Below the pieces are notes generated by a model, which saw nothing but the letters and a program-made list of their open reading frames with translations, was not told the DNA's origin and ran no database searches. Both the position numbers and the translations under genes were made by a program. Below are positions 1-8,667 of a DNA stretch of 27,518 bases, piece after piece. How positions within the stretch are numbered: the first letter of the stretch is position 1; each line of letters begins with the position of its first letter. The stretch spans positions 1-27,518 of IMG/VR virus record IMGVR_UViG_3300035698_004246; one strand, given 5' to 3'. The DNA comes from a virus.

Positions 1-1737
1 GTCGCTATTTGTGTATGTGTCCTTTGTTCTAAAAATAACTGTTGCAATTGATGTTATCTCTGGTCCTGGCAAATTACCAAGTAAAAGATTGCCCATTTCA
101 ATTGGCGCACCTTGTCTAGCATCTTTAACTTTATCATATGTATTTTGTCCCATAATAGCTATCATAGGATTATCTTTTTCGGTTGTTGCAAAAATATGAC
201 ATAAAACATAATCATCGTTTCCAACTTCTGTCTCTTGCCAAGCACCACCAGTAAGCTCATTCCAAGATAGTCTATCTCCAGCACCAAATGATTTTACACT
301 AAACCCTGCTTGTGTTGCCTTTCTCCAATAACCACTTGCACCATCTCTATAATAGATTGGGAGTCCTGTTGTTGAAACTACGGCAGTTGGCGAGAGACCA
401 ATATCTTCATCAGCAATAGCCCCGGCATCTATTCCAAATTGCGCTTCTGTATTGCCTGTTGGATTACCAGCAGCAATTACAAAACTATTAAGTGCTAGTC
501 CGTCATAATAAACTAACCCGTCCTTAAAATGCGCTCTTGCATGTGAATCACCATCCATAGTTATTCCGTGGCGTTCTTCTCCTATATAAATACCTTTGTT
601 ATTTGTTGCGTCCCAATAGACGATTGATACTAAAACTTTAAGTGTTATTATTATAAATTCTTGTGCAAAAGTAGGGTTGACAGAAATTGTTAATGTACCC
701 GCATCGTAATATATATAATGTAAACCCTCTGTTCCATCTATATCAATAGTCTCATTACTTGATTTAGTATATAAAGTTCCTTGTTGATAAAATTGGAAAC
801 TAGTACCTGTTGAAACTGTTAATCGCATATTGCCATCGTCCCAAGCTAGGGCAGAATCAGTTCTATTAACAAAGCCTGTTGGTTCATTTTCATTAACATG
901 TATATTTTCCAACAAAACTATATCAGCTGTATTGGTTGATATGTCGCCACTATTAGTTGCAATGTTTCCAGCGTTAGTAGCTATGTCACCACTATTAGTT
1001 GCAATATTTCCAGCGTTAGTAGCTATGTCACCACTATTAGTTGCAATATTCCCAGCGTTAGTAGCAATGTCAGCAAGGTCAACATTAGCATCAGCCATTA
1101 TTATTTTTCTAGTATTTCCTGCTGTCACATTGACAGCATCTATTGAAACTATTCTTGTTATTGAATCGCTATCGTAAACATTAAAAACATTGTCTGCAAA
1201 GCTTGTTTTCCCTACTAACCCTAAGTTTACATCACTATCGGGCATTGTTATTGTTCTAACATTGCCACTTGTTATTAATGAACCTTCAAAAGCTATTTGT
1301 TTTGTTATATCTCCATTATCGTTTATTCTAAATACATTATCTAAAAATTCAGTCTGCCCTACTAGCCCTAAATTAACATTAGCATCAGGCATAGTAATTG
1401 TTCTTATTGTAGATGCTGATATTGTAGCAACATTAAATTGTAATTGCTTACTTGTATCAGTAGCATCTCTTAAACTAAATTCATTAGTTTTAGCTGTGAA
1501 TAGATTTCTTGAACGTCTTGTAAAATTAACACCATCAGAATGATAAATACCAGCTCTATCAGGCCATACATAACCAGATGAATTTAAGACTGACCAATAC
1601 TCACCAGCATGAAGGTTAGCAGCTGGTAAAAGTGTAACTGTGTCTACTTCACCATCCCATATACTAGCACCGCCACCGCCACCGCCACCACCATCAGTAC
1701 CTTGCAATTCACCATTAATATAAATTTCATCAGACAT
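1..1737 (-). CDS. Large tail fibre protein, N-terminal 579 residues (3' end beyond window)
   Basis: An uninterrupted frame runs from ATG at 1737 to the left edge, 579 codons without a stop, so the C-terminal receptor-binding part is missing. The start overlaps the stop of the upstream gene by 8 bases. In order I see a short N-terminus, an eight-glycine linker (residues 16-23), and three 49-residue modules with aligned methionines at 116, 165 and 214 in a TITMPDANVNLG-type motif. Heptads of the form IATNxGD/N follow (about 223-266) and probably form a trimeric coiled-coil stalk. A beta-rich region then runs to the edge. Repeated modules plus a heptad stalk are typical of phage tail fibres. The role as the distal host-recognition fibre is inferred from architecture and its place after the baseplate genes. 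No enzymatic motif is visible. Confidence 0.8.
   Translation of the reverse strand, partial: MSDEIYINGELQGTDGGGGGGGGASIWDGEVDTVTLLPAANLHAGEYWSVLNSSGYVWPDRAGIYHSDGVNFTRRSRNLFTAKTNEFSLRDATDTSKQLQFNVATISASTIRTITMPDANVNLGLVGQTEFLDNVFRINDNGDITKQIAFEGSLITSGNVRTITMPDSDVNLGLVGKTSFADNVFNVYDSDSITRIVSIDAVNVTAGNTRKIIMADANVDLADIATNAGNIATNSGDIATNAGNIATNSGDIATNAGNIATNSGDISTNTADIVLLENIHVNENEPTGFVNRTDSALAWDDGNMRLTVSTGTSFQFYQQGTLYTKSSNETIDIDGTEGLHYIYYDAGTLTISVNPTFAQEFIIITLKVLVSIVYWDATNNKGIYIGEERHGITMDGDSHARAHFKDGLVYYDGLALNSFVIAAGNPTGNTEAQFGIDAGAIADEDIGLSPTAVVSTTGLPIYYRDGASGYWRKATQAGFSVKSFGAGDRLSWNELTGGAWQETEVGNDDYVLCHIFATTEKDNPMIAIMGQNTYDKVKDARQGAPIEMGNLLLGNLPGPEITSIATVIFRTKDTYTNSD
941..1072 (-). repeat. 42-bp tandem repeat encoding fibre heptads
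   Basis: Three near-identical 42-bp units begin at 941, 983 and 1025, with a partial fourth at 1067. Each unit encodes two heptads (IATNAGN then IATNSGD). The repeat is in frame with the fibre gene, so it is a protein stalk repeat that can expand or contract by 14 residues without breaking the frame. Confidence 0.9.
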
Positions 1738-2104
1738 TAACTTGTACCGCCCAGCCTTTAGCAGTCAAGGCCCATGTGTTAGTTGTACTTTTAATAAATA
1801 AACTGAAATGTAAGTTATCGCTACTATTAAACATGATACCTTCCTCTGGCATCCACAAATAATCTTTCACATCACTAAACGCTTGACTAATAAGTATCTG
1901 ACTAAATGCAGCACCACGCCCACTACTCAGCCATATAACAAAGTCCTCAACAGATAGATGCTTAGTTGCCATAACAACTCTCACCTCTGTTAGCTTAAAT
2001 ATTCTATTAAGCTTCATTGTCTCATCCATTGAGCCATCATCACCACCACTTAAATAAAAATCAAAAGAATCCCATAATTGAGGGTGCGTTGTTTCTGTTG
2101 ACAT
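1730..2104 (-). CDS. Fibre-region protein A', paralogue of the 3736-4107 product
   Basis: A 124-residue protein starting at ATG 2104, with AAGGAGT four bases upstream. I do not recognise the family, but it is clearly a paralogue of the product at 3736-4107. Both share an N-terminal F-F-Y pattern, an EVR segment followed by SVEDF, FSQ in the middle, a FSLF-KS segment and a C-terminal KGW motif at matching positions. It has no signal peptide or membrane segment and is predicted mostly beta. It lies between paralogue B' and the large fibre gene, whose start overlaps its stop by 8 bases. A small virion adhesin, fibre tip or fibre accessory protein is likely; this is inference from context. Confidence 0.75.
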   Translation of the reverse strand: MSTETTHPQLWDSFDFYLSGGDDGSMDETMKLNRIFKLTEVRVVMATKHLSVEDFVIWLSSGRGAAFSQILISQAFSDVKDYLWMPEEGIMFNSSDNLHFSLFIKSTTNTWALTAKGWAVQVNV

Positions 2105-2113
2105 AGTTACTCC

Positions 2114-2929
2114 TTAAGCCCAACCTGATCCAGTGTTTACACGGTATATCAATTTAATACTCATTGTGTTTACAGCTGCGTTACTTGAAATAATTGATAC
2201 ACTTATCTTTTCTCTAATATCAATCCACTTTGTCATTATAGGTAGAATCCCTTCTGATGAACTTGTTGCATTTTTATAAAGTGGTATCCTAGCAAGCTCA
2301 ATCTCACTACCAGTAACACCTTTCCATAATATTAATTCATAATCACCGTTATCAGAAATATCTTTTACTTCTATACCTTCAATTGTGAAGTCCTGAATAT
2401 TAGTACCATCATAAAGCGATCCTGTTACTATCTCAGAGCCATTAAAATCTTCTGCAATATAAGTTGTATTGTACAAATGAAAATAATCAGCTTCCATTGT
2501 GCCACTTTCGGAAAGTGTATATCTATCATTATAATTTGTAGTGCCTTCAATGACAATCGTTTGACCTGGGAACAGTCCATGCGCTGCACAATAAATTCTA
2601 ACAACATCACCACCAAGATCAAGTGCGCTATCAATATCAAGATTTTTAATATCACCTATTATCTTATTTTTAATACCGCCCCACCATGCAGTCCCACTTG
2701 ATGCAATTTGTGTAGGCTCTCTGTATTCAGGATAGCAGACTTGTTTCCCTGCACTTCTCTTGCCTAGTTCATATATTTCTCCACCAAGACTTTCCCTAGA
2801 TGAAGAATCATGATATTCACCAACAGCTTGACTAATATCTGTTGCATTATCCATAATATCAGTTAACAATGTTGAGATATCATCAGACAAATCTTTTTTT
2901 GGATATTCTTCTGTGTTTACATAAATCAT
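2114..2929 (-). CDS. Fibre-region protein B', paralogue of the 2929-3735 product
   Basis: A 271-residue protein. I chose ATG 2929, which forms a TAATG overlap with the upstream stop; a TTG at 2941 is possible but weaker. The core matches the preceding gene's product: a CYPxY segment, a W/FGG segment, then AHGLFPGQ followed by GTTNYN and a YTL strand, and a C-terminal RIPLYK...SEGI block. The HG-(F/L)-x-G-x-x-(V/I)-x-I-x-GTTNYN pattern recurs in many phage structural proteins and probably forms a small beta-sandwich. The N-terminal 60 residues have diverged strongly from the paralogue. A virion surface role, such as adhesin or fibre component, is inferred from location. Confidence 0.75.
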   Translation of the reverse strand: MIYVNTEEYPKKDLSDDISTLLTDIMDNATDISQAVGEYHDSSSRESLGGEIYELGKRSAGKQVCYPEYREPTQIASSGTAWWGGIKNKIIGDIKNLDIDSALDLGGDVVRIYCAAHGLFPGQTIVIEGTTNYNDRYTLSESGTMEADYFHLYNTTYIAEDFNGSEIVTGSLYDGTNIQDFTIEGIEVKDISDNGDYELILWKGVTGSEIELARIPLYKNATSSSEGILPIMTKWIDIREKISVSIISSNAAVNTMSIKLIYRVNTGSGWA

Positions 2930-3735
2930 TAATACGTCCAATCTGTTGCTGTATCTAAGCGGTATAATACTTTTACTTTAACAGTATCATTTGCAGCGTT
3001 GCTTGATAGTAAAGATAAATATAAGTTGTCAGTGATTAACCAATTAGATATGGCAGGAAATATTCCCTCTGATTGATTTGTTGCTGTTTTATAAAGAGGG
3101 ATTCTAGTACGCTCATAATAATTTGACATAATTCCAGAACCACGCCAAATTAATAATTCAAAATTACCTATTGCTGATATCTCTGAAATTTGAACACCTG
3201 CTATTCTATAACGACTAGGGAGTTGATCTTTGACCGTTTCTGTCCCTGTAAATTCTTCTGCTACATAGTCAGCTTCAATTTCAAAATAATCTACATTTAA
3301 TAAAGCTGTTTCTGGTAAAGTGTAAGAGCCATTATAATTAGTTGTTCCTGCGATTGTCACATATTGACCCGGAAAGAAACCATGTGCAGTACAATTTATT
3401 CTAACTAATCCACCACCAGAATTAACAGCATCATCATTATTTAATGTTTTTGACTTTCCTATTATTGTAATCTTTGTTCCACCAAACCAAACACTATTAC
3501 TAGATGTTACTATTACAGGTGGACTATATCTAGGATAGCAAAACATTGGTAATTTTTCTCTTGAGGTTGCCTTGTATAATGATCCAAATAAACTACCAAC
3601 ATCACCTTCATCAGCAATACTACCTATATCAGCTAATTGCGATACTGTAGAACCGTTCTCATAGTAGCTTGCAAACTCTAATAATTCGCTTGCATATGAA
3701 TCTGGTGAAGGTTCACAATTTAAAAATACACTCAT
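2929..3735 (-). CDS. Fibre-region protein B with phage beta-sandwich motif
   Basis: A 268-residue protein starting at ATG 3735, immediately after the stop of the preceding gene, so probably translationally coupled. Residues 118-140 carry the AHGFFPGQ...GTTNYNGSYTL motif seen in numerous phage structural proteins, followed by a YVAEEFTGT strand. The C-terminal half shares RIPLYK and SEGI blocks with the next gene's product. The N-terminal 65 residues are helical and acidic and may form the attachment or oligomerisation segment. It has no catalytic signature. It is the first of two tandem B-type paralogues. Function in host attachment is inference. Confidence 0.75.
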   Translation of the reverse strand: MSVFLNCEPSPDSYASELLEFASYYENGSTVSQLADIGSIADEGDVGSLFGSLYKATSREKLPMFCYPRYSPPVIVTSSNSVWFGGTKITIIGKSKTLNNDDAVNSGGGLVRINCTAHGFFPGQYVTIAGTTNYNGSYTLPETALLNVDYFEIEADYVAEEFTGTETVKDQLPSRYRIAGVQISEISAIGNFELLIWRGSGIMSNYYERTRIPLYKTATNQSEGIFPAISNWLITDNLYLSLLSSNAANDTVKVKVLYRLDTATDWTY

Positions 3736-4107
3736 TTAATCACCACTAACTGACCAGCCTTTTACGCTTAGGCCGAAAAAATTGGTTCCACTTTTCAGAA
3801 ATAAAGAAAAAACAACTTGATCGTCACTATTGAAAATTAATTTAGTATCAGGAATATAATGGTACTCATAAACGCCATTAATTGCTTGACTAAAAAATAC
3901 TTGAGAAAAACCCTCGCCATTAATTGCACTAACTCGCATAGTAAAATCTTCAACCGATGCATGACCAGTTGATAAATGAAGTCTAACTTCTTCAACTCTA
4001 AACAATTTGCCGGGTGCCAATGACTCGGAAAATGCACCATTATCATTACCTGCATAGAACTCAAAGTGCATCCAGTTTTTAGGTGGATAATATTCTGTTG
4101 TTCCCAT
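3736..4107 (-). CDS. Fibre-region protein A, small paralogue
   Basis: A 123-residue protein starting at ATG 4107, with a purine-rich GGAGGAAT just upstream inside the preceding gene's end. SVEDF (51-55), FSQ (67-69) and KGW (116-118) match the product at 1730-2104, so the two are paralogues. No known domain is recognised. It is short, soluble and predicted beta-rich. It sits directly before B, with no gap. The small size and repeated pairing with a B protein suggest an A/B complex, such as a fibre tip and its carrier; that is a hypothesis. Confidence 0.75.
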   Translation of the reverse strand: MGTTEYYPPKNWMHFEFYAGNDNGAFSESLAPGKLFRVEEVRLHLSTGHASVEDFTMRVSAINGEGFSQVFFSQAINGVYEYHYIPDTKLIFNSDDQVVFSLFLKSGTNFFGLSVKGWSVSGD

Positions 4108-4437
4108 TTATTCCTCCAATTCGCTTTCTATTTCATTGATAGCAATTAACTCTTCAACTGTCAGCTTGCCTTCATCTTTAATAGATTGAATAGTAACTTT
4201 CTTTAACTTATCTGAGATCATCTTTTCAACTTTAGCTTTTGTTTCAATTTTCTCAAGTGTAATATTATCAAATTTTACCACCCCATCAACCAAACTACAA
4301 TACTCCAAATTATCATATTGTTCTTTTATTATTTCCTTTATATCTTTAACATTAATATAAGAAGGATGGCTTTCGTTTTCTTCCTTGATCCATGCCCTTT
4401 CAAGAATACTGTTTTCAAATTGTACATAATATTTCAT
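4108..4437 (-). CDS. Hypothetical protein after the LamG-like fibre
   Basis: A 109-residue acidic protein starting at ATG 4437, 7 bases after the fibre stop. The second half (from about residue 55) is highly charged, Lys/Glu-rich and predicted helical, possibly a coiled coil. The first half is mixed. I recognise no family. Small helical genes directly after a fibre gene are often fibre assembly chaperones in contractile-tail phages, and the position fits, but no chaperone motif is visible. It separates the LamG-like fibre from the A-B paralogue array. Confidence 0.65.
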   Translation of the reverse strand: MKYYVQFENSILERAWIKEENESHPSYINVKDIKEIIKEQYDNLEYCSLVDGVVKFDNITLEKIETKAKVEKMISDKLKKVTIQSIKDEGKLTVEELIAINEIESELEE

Positions 4438-4444
4438 ACATCCC

Positions 4445-6175
4445 CTATATTGCTTCCGCTGTTATATATCCCGGAGCGCTAACACCATGAATTTTTAAAT
4501 TGACTGTGAGTGTTCCTGTTGTTACAAAATGTCTCAATGATAGTTTAAAAATTGCAGTACTATTAAGATTAACAATACCACTTGCAGATATTGGGCCACC
4601 GTTTCTTACTTGCTCATAAATACCCTCACCATCACCACAGCCACATGAGCCATTTTCACCAACGACAACGTTTGTAGCACTGTTTCTAATAGAAGATGAA
4701 ACTATGGTATGTCCAGTGCTTCCATTAAATGAAGCGAATATTGCACCATGTGCAGCTAGTTTCCATTTACCAGCTGGAACATCCATTACAACAACCGCTG
4801 AATCATAATAAGTATCTGTTGCCGCAGCGGCTTGTATAGTTGCTGATGTTGATTCCTTTGTACTAACTAAATAACCTCTTTGTTTGCCATTGATATAAAC
4901 TTCTCCATTTTTTTCTGTTGCTGGCATACCAACTGCAAACATACCACTTGCTATCACTTTACGAATTTCATTAATAGTATATGCTCTTTTGTGATAGAAA
5001 AAATTATTCATCTCACCATCAAAAGGATTAGTTTTTGATGCATCATCATAGGCACCAATTGTCAGTTTAGTCCCTGCATTATTCCATCTTGCCGCCAATG
5101 TAGCATCAACTTTATAGGCAAGCAACATATCATCAACACCCATCATCATTAACTCATTACCCTGATCATACATACACCAAGGAATATGATAATTTCCATC
5201 GGTTAATAAAGCATCAATATTTACTTCACTCTCAAGATCAACAGTAGTTCCTGCATTATCAGTATGAACTTTAAAACCTAAATTTCCAGCAGCACTTCTA
5301 TAAAATTGAAAACTATCATTTGCATTACCAGCATCGTACTTAGCAATTAAATATTCTAATGTTCCAACACCCCTATCAGGCTTAATTACTACACCAGTAA
5401 AAAAACTTTCATTAACAGCATTAAATGTAGCTGAATTAAAATACATACAATCGTTACTACCATCTAAATCATTATATGCTGCTTGTCCTAAATGTGTTAC
5501 TGATGCCGTTATCGTTCCAACCTCAGTTAATGTTTCATTGCCTATGTCTCCGCTACCATCAAAGTCTGCTATTCCATTTATATGATTTACAAATAAATCT
5601 GTGCTATTAGGGAAATCACCAGCTGATGAATATTTACCAGTATTCAATTCGCCTATTCTGCCTTTATTAGTAACAACCCATGTGTTAGTAGCAATAGCCT
5701 TTACTGTTATAAAATCATAGTTATCAGCTAACAATGCAAGGTGATTATTATTTGTATCTGACAATTCACCATCAAGGGTATCAGAAGCATTTCCAGCTTT
5801 AATATAAATTACATTTGTCGCATCAATACGTTTAATTGTAATCTCTCTATCAAGATTGTTGCCTATTGTAGTTAAATCAGGCAGTGTAATAATCGTTCCT
5901 GCACCACTTGCATATATAAGACCGTATTTATCAGTATTAATAATTGTATAATTTGTTGTTACTGCTAACGATCTTAGTCCTATTGCTCCAAGAGCCTGTT
6001 TAAGTTGAGTTGTACTGCCAGAATTTGGTGTTTGACCACTAGCCTCTATCACACCAATTAATTCTTCCTGTACGCCATTTAAAAAATCTTCTTCAAGCGT
6101 AGTCCCGGGAGGGCCATCAGTAAACTGCCTTACACCAGAAGAATCATCATAATTTGTTCCACTTGTTCTATCCAT
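4445..6175 (-). CDS. Tail fibre protein with LamG-like domain
   Basis: A 576-residue fibre. I chose ATG 6175 because AAGGAGT lies six bases upstream; an earlier in-frame start at 6208 lies inside the preceding gene. The N-terminus (about 24-39, GTTLEEDFLNGVQEEL) matches a segment common at the start of phage tail fibres, followed by a beta-rich shaft (to about 185). Residues about 240-405 look like a concanavalin A/LamG-type sandwich: a YFNSATF strand, an IGAYDD strand and a GEMNNFFYHKRAYTINEI ending typical of that fold. After a GEVYINGKQRG linker (about 424), residues 430-576 form another beta domain. LamG-like domains often bind glycans, so a receptor-binding role is plausible. The C-terminal part contains a CGCG cluster. 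Confidence 0.8.
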   Translation of the reverse strand: MDRTSGTNYDDSSGVRQFTDGPPGTTLEEDFLNGVQEELIGVIEASGQTPNSGSTTQLKQALGAIGLRSLAVTTNYTIINTDKYGLIYASGAGTIITLPDLTTIGNNLDREITIKRIDATNVIYIKAGNASDTLDGELSDTNNNHLALLADNYDFITVKAIATNTWVVTNKGRIGELNTGKYSSAGDFPNSTDLFVNHINGIADFDGSGDIGNETLTEVGTITASVTHLGQAAYNDLDGSNDCMYFNSATFNAVNESFFTGVVIKPDRGVGTLEYLIAKYDAGNANDSFQFYRSAAGNLGFKVHTDNAGTTVDLESEVNIDALLTDGNYHIPWCMYDQGNELMMMGVDDMLLAYKVDATLAARWNNAGTKLTIGAYDDASKTNPFDGEMNNFFYHKRAYTINEIRKVIASGMFAVGMPATEKNGEVYINGKQRGYLVSTKESTSATIQAAAATDTYYDSAVVVMDVPAGKWKLAAHGAIFASFNGSTGHTIVSSSIRNSATNVVVGENGSCGCGDGEGIYEQVRNGGPISASGIVNLNSTAIFKLSLRHFVTTGTLTVNLKIHGVSAPGYITAEAI

Positions 6176-6181
6176 TTTTTT

Positions 6182-6188
6182 ACTCCTT
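6182..6188 (-). promoter_or_regulatory. Shine-Dalgarno site setting the LamG-fibre start
   Basis: AAGGAGT on the minus strand, six bases before ATG 6175. It overlaps the stop of the upstream gene and favours this start over the in-frame one at 6208. Confidence 0.75.
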
Positions 6189-6780
6189 ACACACCTGTTA
6201 CTGTCCACACAGGATCAAAACGCCACTTACCACTACCAGTCCATGAAGTATTTGAATTTTCATAAATACCTATTATTGGATAACCCATTGAATCAGCCAT
6301 ATTTGTTGGAGGTGTATATGAATATTCACCTAATGTTCCAGAACCCATATATATAGGTCTTCCAACTTGCTCTGACCATAATGTACTTACACCAGTGTCA
6401 TAAATAATACCACGCCTAAGAACTTTAACAGTAGTCGCATTTGAAGCATAACTGTCAAGTGCAACACCCCATATTGGCATCTTAACTGATTGCGCACAAT
6501 CGCCCGGCATTACACGCCCTGATGATGCATCAAGATACAAAGCATCACCAAAAGATAATGCGCTTCCTGCTATCTGACTATAAGCAACCCAACCACGACC
6601 TGTTTTATCAGTTGTTGTAAAAGCAACTTTAGGCTCTGTGAAAAAGTCACCTGCATATTTGAAATCTTCTTCCATTACTGTTACTGAAAAATCTCTTAAA
6701 TCTTGCGCACTGATTGCACCTGTAACATTATCTGCAAATAATGTTAAAATTTCTGATCTTGCCCTTTGCGTATTTGCCAT
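6187..6780 (-). CDS. Fibre-adjacent virion protein with DUF2190-like segment
   Basis: A 197-residue protein starting at ATG 6780 behind GGAGGATTAAA. Residues about 23-35 (ISAQDLRDFSVTV) are a short helix-strand motif common near the N-terminus of phage virion proteins, especially fibres. The middle (about 70-125) reads GDALYLDASSGRV...GVALDS...VKVLRRG, which resembles the small beta-barrel of DUF2190-type decoration proteins. The C-terminus is aromatic-rich. It lies between the gp48-like baseplate gene and the LamG-like fibre, so it may anchor that fibre to the baseplate. That role is inference; I am sure only that it is a real gene with virion-type features. Confidence 0.7.
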   Translation of the reverse strand: MANTQRARSEILTLFADNVTGAISAQDLRDFSVTVMEEDFKYAGDFFTEPKVAFTTTDKTGRGWVAYSQIAGSALSFGDALYLDASSGRVMPGDCAQSVKMPIWGVALDSYASNATTVKVLRRGIIYDTGVSTLWSEQVGRPIYMGSGTLGEYSYTPPTNMADSMGYPIIGIYENSNTSWTGSGKWRFDPVWTVTGV

Positions 6781-6808
6781 TTTAATCCTCCTAGTTTGTT
6801 TTTATTTA

Positions 6809-7573
6809 TTATTCTGGCCTATAGAAAGCTGATGAATAAGCATCTCTATCAAAATCACCACCTAACATTACATCAAATGCTGATCCAAACTCTCTATTAA
6901 AAGCACCATACAAATAATCATCTCCACCAACAGGGTAAGCATCAAAAGCACTACTGAAAGCACTTGTAAAAGCAAAACCCTCAAGAGCGAAGCTTAGTAT
7001 TGTATGCGCTGGCCTATATTTCTGTAATAGACATTCAACTGTTGAAAGTCCTTGCTCTTTTATTAATGGGTCGCCACATTCACTTGAACCACATATAAAA
7101 TAAATTAATGTCCCTTCTAAAAGTGAAATTGTAACAAGCCAATGGAAAATAACAAATTGATCGCCACAGGCATCTCCACAGTCACCAACACCACACCAGA
7201 ATGGAGTGTATTCAGTTATTGTGATAGTATAACCATATGACGCAGCAAGGTCTATATAGTATTCTTTAATAAGCCCACCATGTGCAGATAACAACGCATG
7301 ACACGCTCTCCTTCTTTCTGCTAGTGTCTCATCATCAACACTGCATTCATTTGGTAATCCATAATCCAATTCATGTTCTTCAATTAATTCAGAGGTATAA
7401 CGTGTGTCTCTTTCTCTTATCAATATATCCCATGAAGTTTCAAGGCGAACTAATTCATAAGACAATGCATGTAGATATTGATATATTCCATTTCCAAATT
7501 CAAATAGCCAAGCTCTACCACGAGGCAGGAGTGAACGAAGCATCTCAATATAATTTTGGGTGCTATGAGCCAT
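6809..7573 (-). CDS. Mu gp48-like baseplate protein (DUF2313/YmfQ family)
   Basis: A 254-residue protein, starting at ATG 7573 in a TAATG overlap with the gp47-like gene. The N-terminus has LLPRGRAW (14-22), typical of the family; the middle has the AERRRACHALLSAHGG helix; C161 and C166 lie in the family's FxCGxSxCGDPL segment. The family forms baseplate wedge/fibre-attachment parts in Mu-like phages, equivalent in position to P2 gpI. Extra cysteines (C127, C132, C136) make two Cys clusters. The last 60 residues are a repetitive tail of SAFD-type units (FTSAFSSAFDAYP at about 202-214, GAFNREFGSAFD at about 223-234), also found at the end of the gp37-like protein. Confidence 0.88.
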   Translation of the reverse strand: MAHSTQNYIEMLRSLLPRGRAWLFEFGNGIYQYLHALSYELVRLETSWDILIRERDTRYTSELIEEHELDYGLPNECSVDDETLAERRRACHALLSAHGGLIKEYYIDLAASYGYTITITEYTPFWCGVGDCGDACGDQFVIFHWLVTISLLEGTLIYFICGSSECGDPLIKEQGLSTVECLLQKYRPAHTILSFALEGFAFTSAFSSAFDAYPVGGDDYLYGAFNREFGSAFDVMLGGDFDRDAYSSAFYRPE

Positions 7574-8667
7574 TAATAATCCTCATATGTAAGAGTTCCT
7601 ATGACATGAACCTGTCCACTATTAGCAGTATTATCAGCAGCAGGAACAGAAACACTACTATGCTCAACCCCTGCGGCTCTTGCGATATATTCAGTGATTC
7701 TTGATAAATAAATAGTTTCACCCGGCCCACCATCCTCTTCAATTAAATCTTCAAGTTGTTCTGTAATAGCGGCTTGAACTGCATTTGTATTTGGATAGAT
7801 ACCAATAGTCATATCAACAGTTAATTCTTGAAGTGTTAATATAAATAGTCCCGGCAAAGCTGTGACAGGAATACCAACAGTCTCACCTGTAATAGGGTCG
7901 GTATGACTTTCTAAATGATCGTATACGTCTTGCCTTGCATCAGCATCAGGTATTATTGATGTATCATTGTCCCTTACAAATGCTATTCCAATTGTACCAG
8001 CACCTTGATATTGTGGGAAAGGCCAAACTCTTGTTACTCCACTAATCTCTAGTGACCAATTCACATAATCATGCTCTGCACCACCATGCGGAGCATTACG
8101 TTTTCTTAATAAAATTCTATCTTGATAATCTGGGTCATCTTCTTCATCAAGGCCACCAGTTAAGCCGTCACTATCAACTGTCACATCACTATCAACCCCT
8201 AAAGGTGGGCTTGTGAATGATAGAGTAGTGCTTGCATCTTCATTACCATCAACACCTTTATCAACTGCCGTTATCGCAAGTGTGGCTGTACCTCCTGCAA
8301 TAGTAACATCAGCATCAACTGTATATTCAATTTCTGCTTCTGATTGTATTCTTGTTCCTGATTCGATTACTGTATCATTTACACCAGTTGCTTCAACATT
8401 ACCTGATGCAGCAATGTCAGCACTTCTCAATATACCATGCTCACTACCATGCTTATCAAGGAATGTACCTTCTGCGGAGCTTACAAATAACATACGGCTC
8501 ATGTATTCATAGAAACCCCAAAGAATATGAACAGCACCACCATAAACTTTACTCTGGACATTTAAAACAGAACGTCTAAGGAGTGTTCCAACATTGTCTA
8601 TTCGAGTTTCAAAATCACTTTTAATTCTACTTATTATTGTGCTGAGTGCTGGCCTCTCTAAACTCAT
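7573..8667 (-). CDS. Mu gp47-like baseplate wedge protein (Baseplate J family)
   Basis: A 364-residue protein. ATG 8667 was chosen because GGGAG lies eight bases upstream and the start overlaps the preceding stop as ATGA; an alternative at 8682 has a poor site. The N-terminus (MSLERPALSTIISRIKSDFETRI) and the segment WGFYEYMSRMLFVSSAEGTFLDKHGSEHGI are classic for the family. A repeat-like beta domain (about 100-175) precedes a GLDEEDDPDYQDRILLRKRNAPHGGAEHDY-type core. The family builds baseplate wedges in contractile tails and triggers sheath contraction. Its neighbours gp46 and gp48 are the expected ones. Confidence 0.93.
   Translation of the reverse strand: MSLERPALSTIISRIKSDFETRIDNVGTLLRRSVLNVQSKVYGGAVHILWGFYEYMSRMLFVSSAEGTFLDKHGSEHGILRSADIAASGNVEATGVNDTVIESGTRIQSEAEIEYTVDADVTIAGGTATLAITAVDKGVDGNEDASTTLSFTSPPLGVDSDVTVDSDGLTGGLDEEDDPDYQDRILLRKRNAPHGGAEHDYVNWSLEISGVTRVWPFPQYQGAGTIGIAFVRDNDTSIIPDADARQDVYDHLESHTDPITGETVGIPVTALPGLFILTLQELTVDMTIGIYPNTNAVQAAITEQLEDLIEEDGGPGETIYLSRITEYIARAAGVEHSSVSVPAADNTANSGQVHVIGTLTYEDY

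Noticed and set aside
941-1072. CRISPR-like array of regular repeats
   Set aside because: Units are contiguous 42-bp copies without unique spacers and are in frame with the fibre's heptads.
830-1177. Plus-strand open frame with repeated hydrophobic VAMSPLL-type units
   Set aside because: It is the antisense reading of the fibre's 42-bp heptad repeat; no ribosome site and the minus frame is clearly coding.
11-1543. Other plus-strand open frames at the left edge (11-199, 1190-1543)
   Set aside because: The minus strand here is one unbroken 579-codon fibre frame; these are its shadows.
2928-2941. TTG 2941 as start of gene B'
   Set aside because: ATG 2929 forms a TAATG overlap with the preceding stop, and the extra four residues have no support.
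7282-7704. Plus-strand frame of 140 codons across the gp48/gp47 junction
   Set aside because: It lies opposite two confidently assigned baseplate genes, lacks a ribosome site and resembles no protein family.
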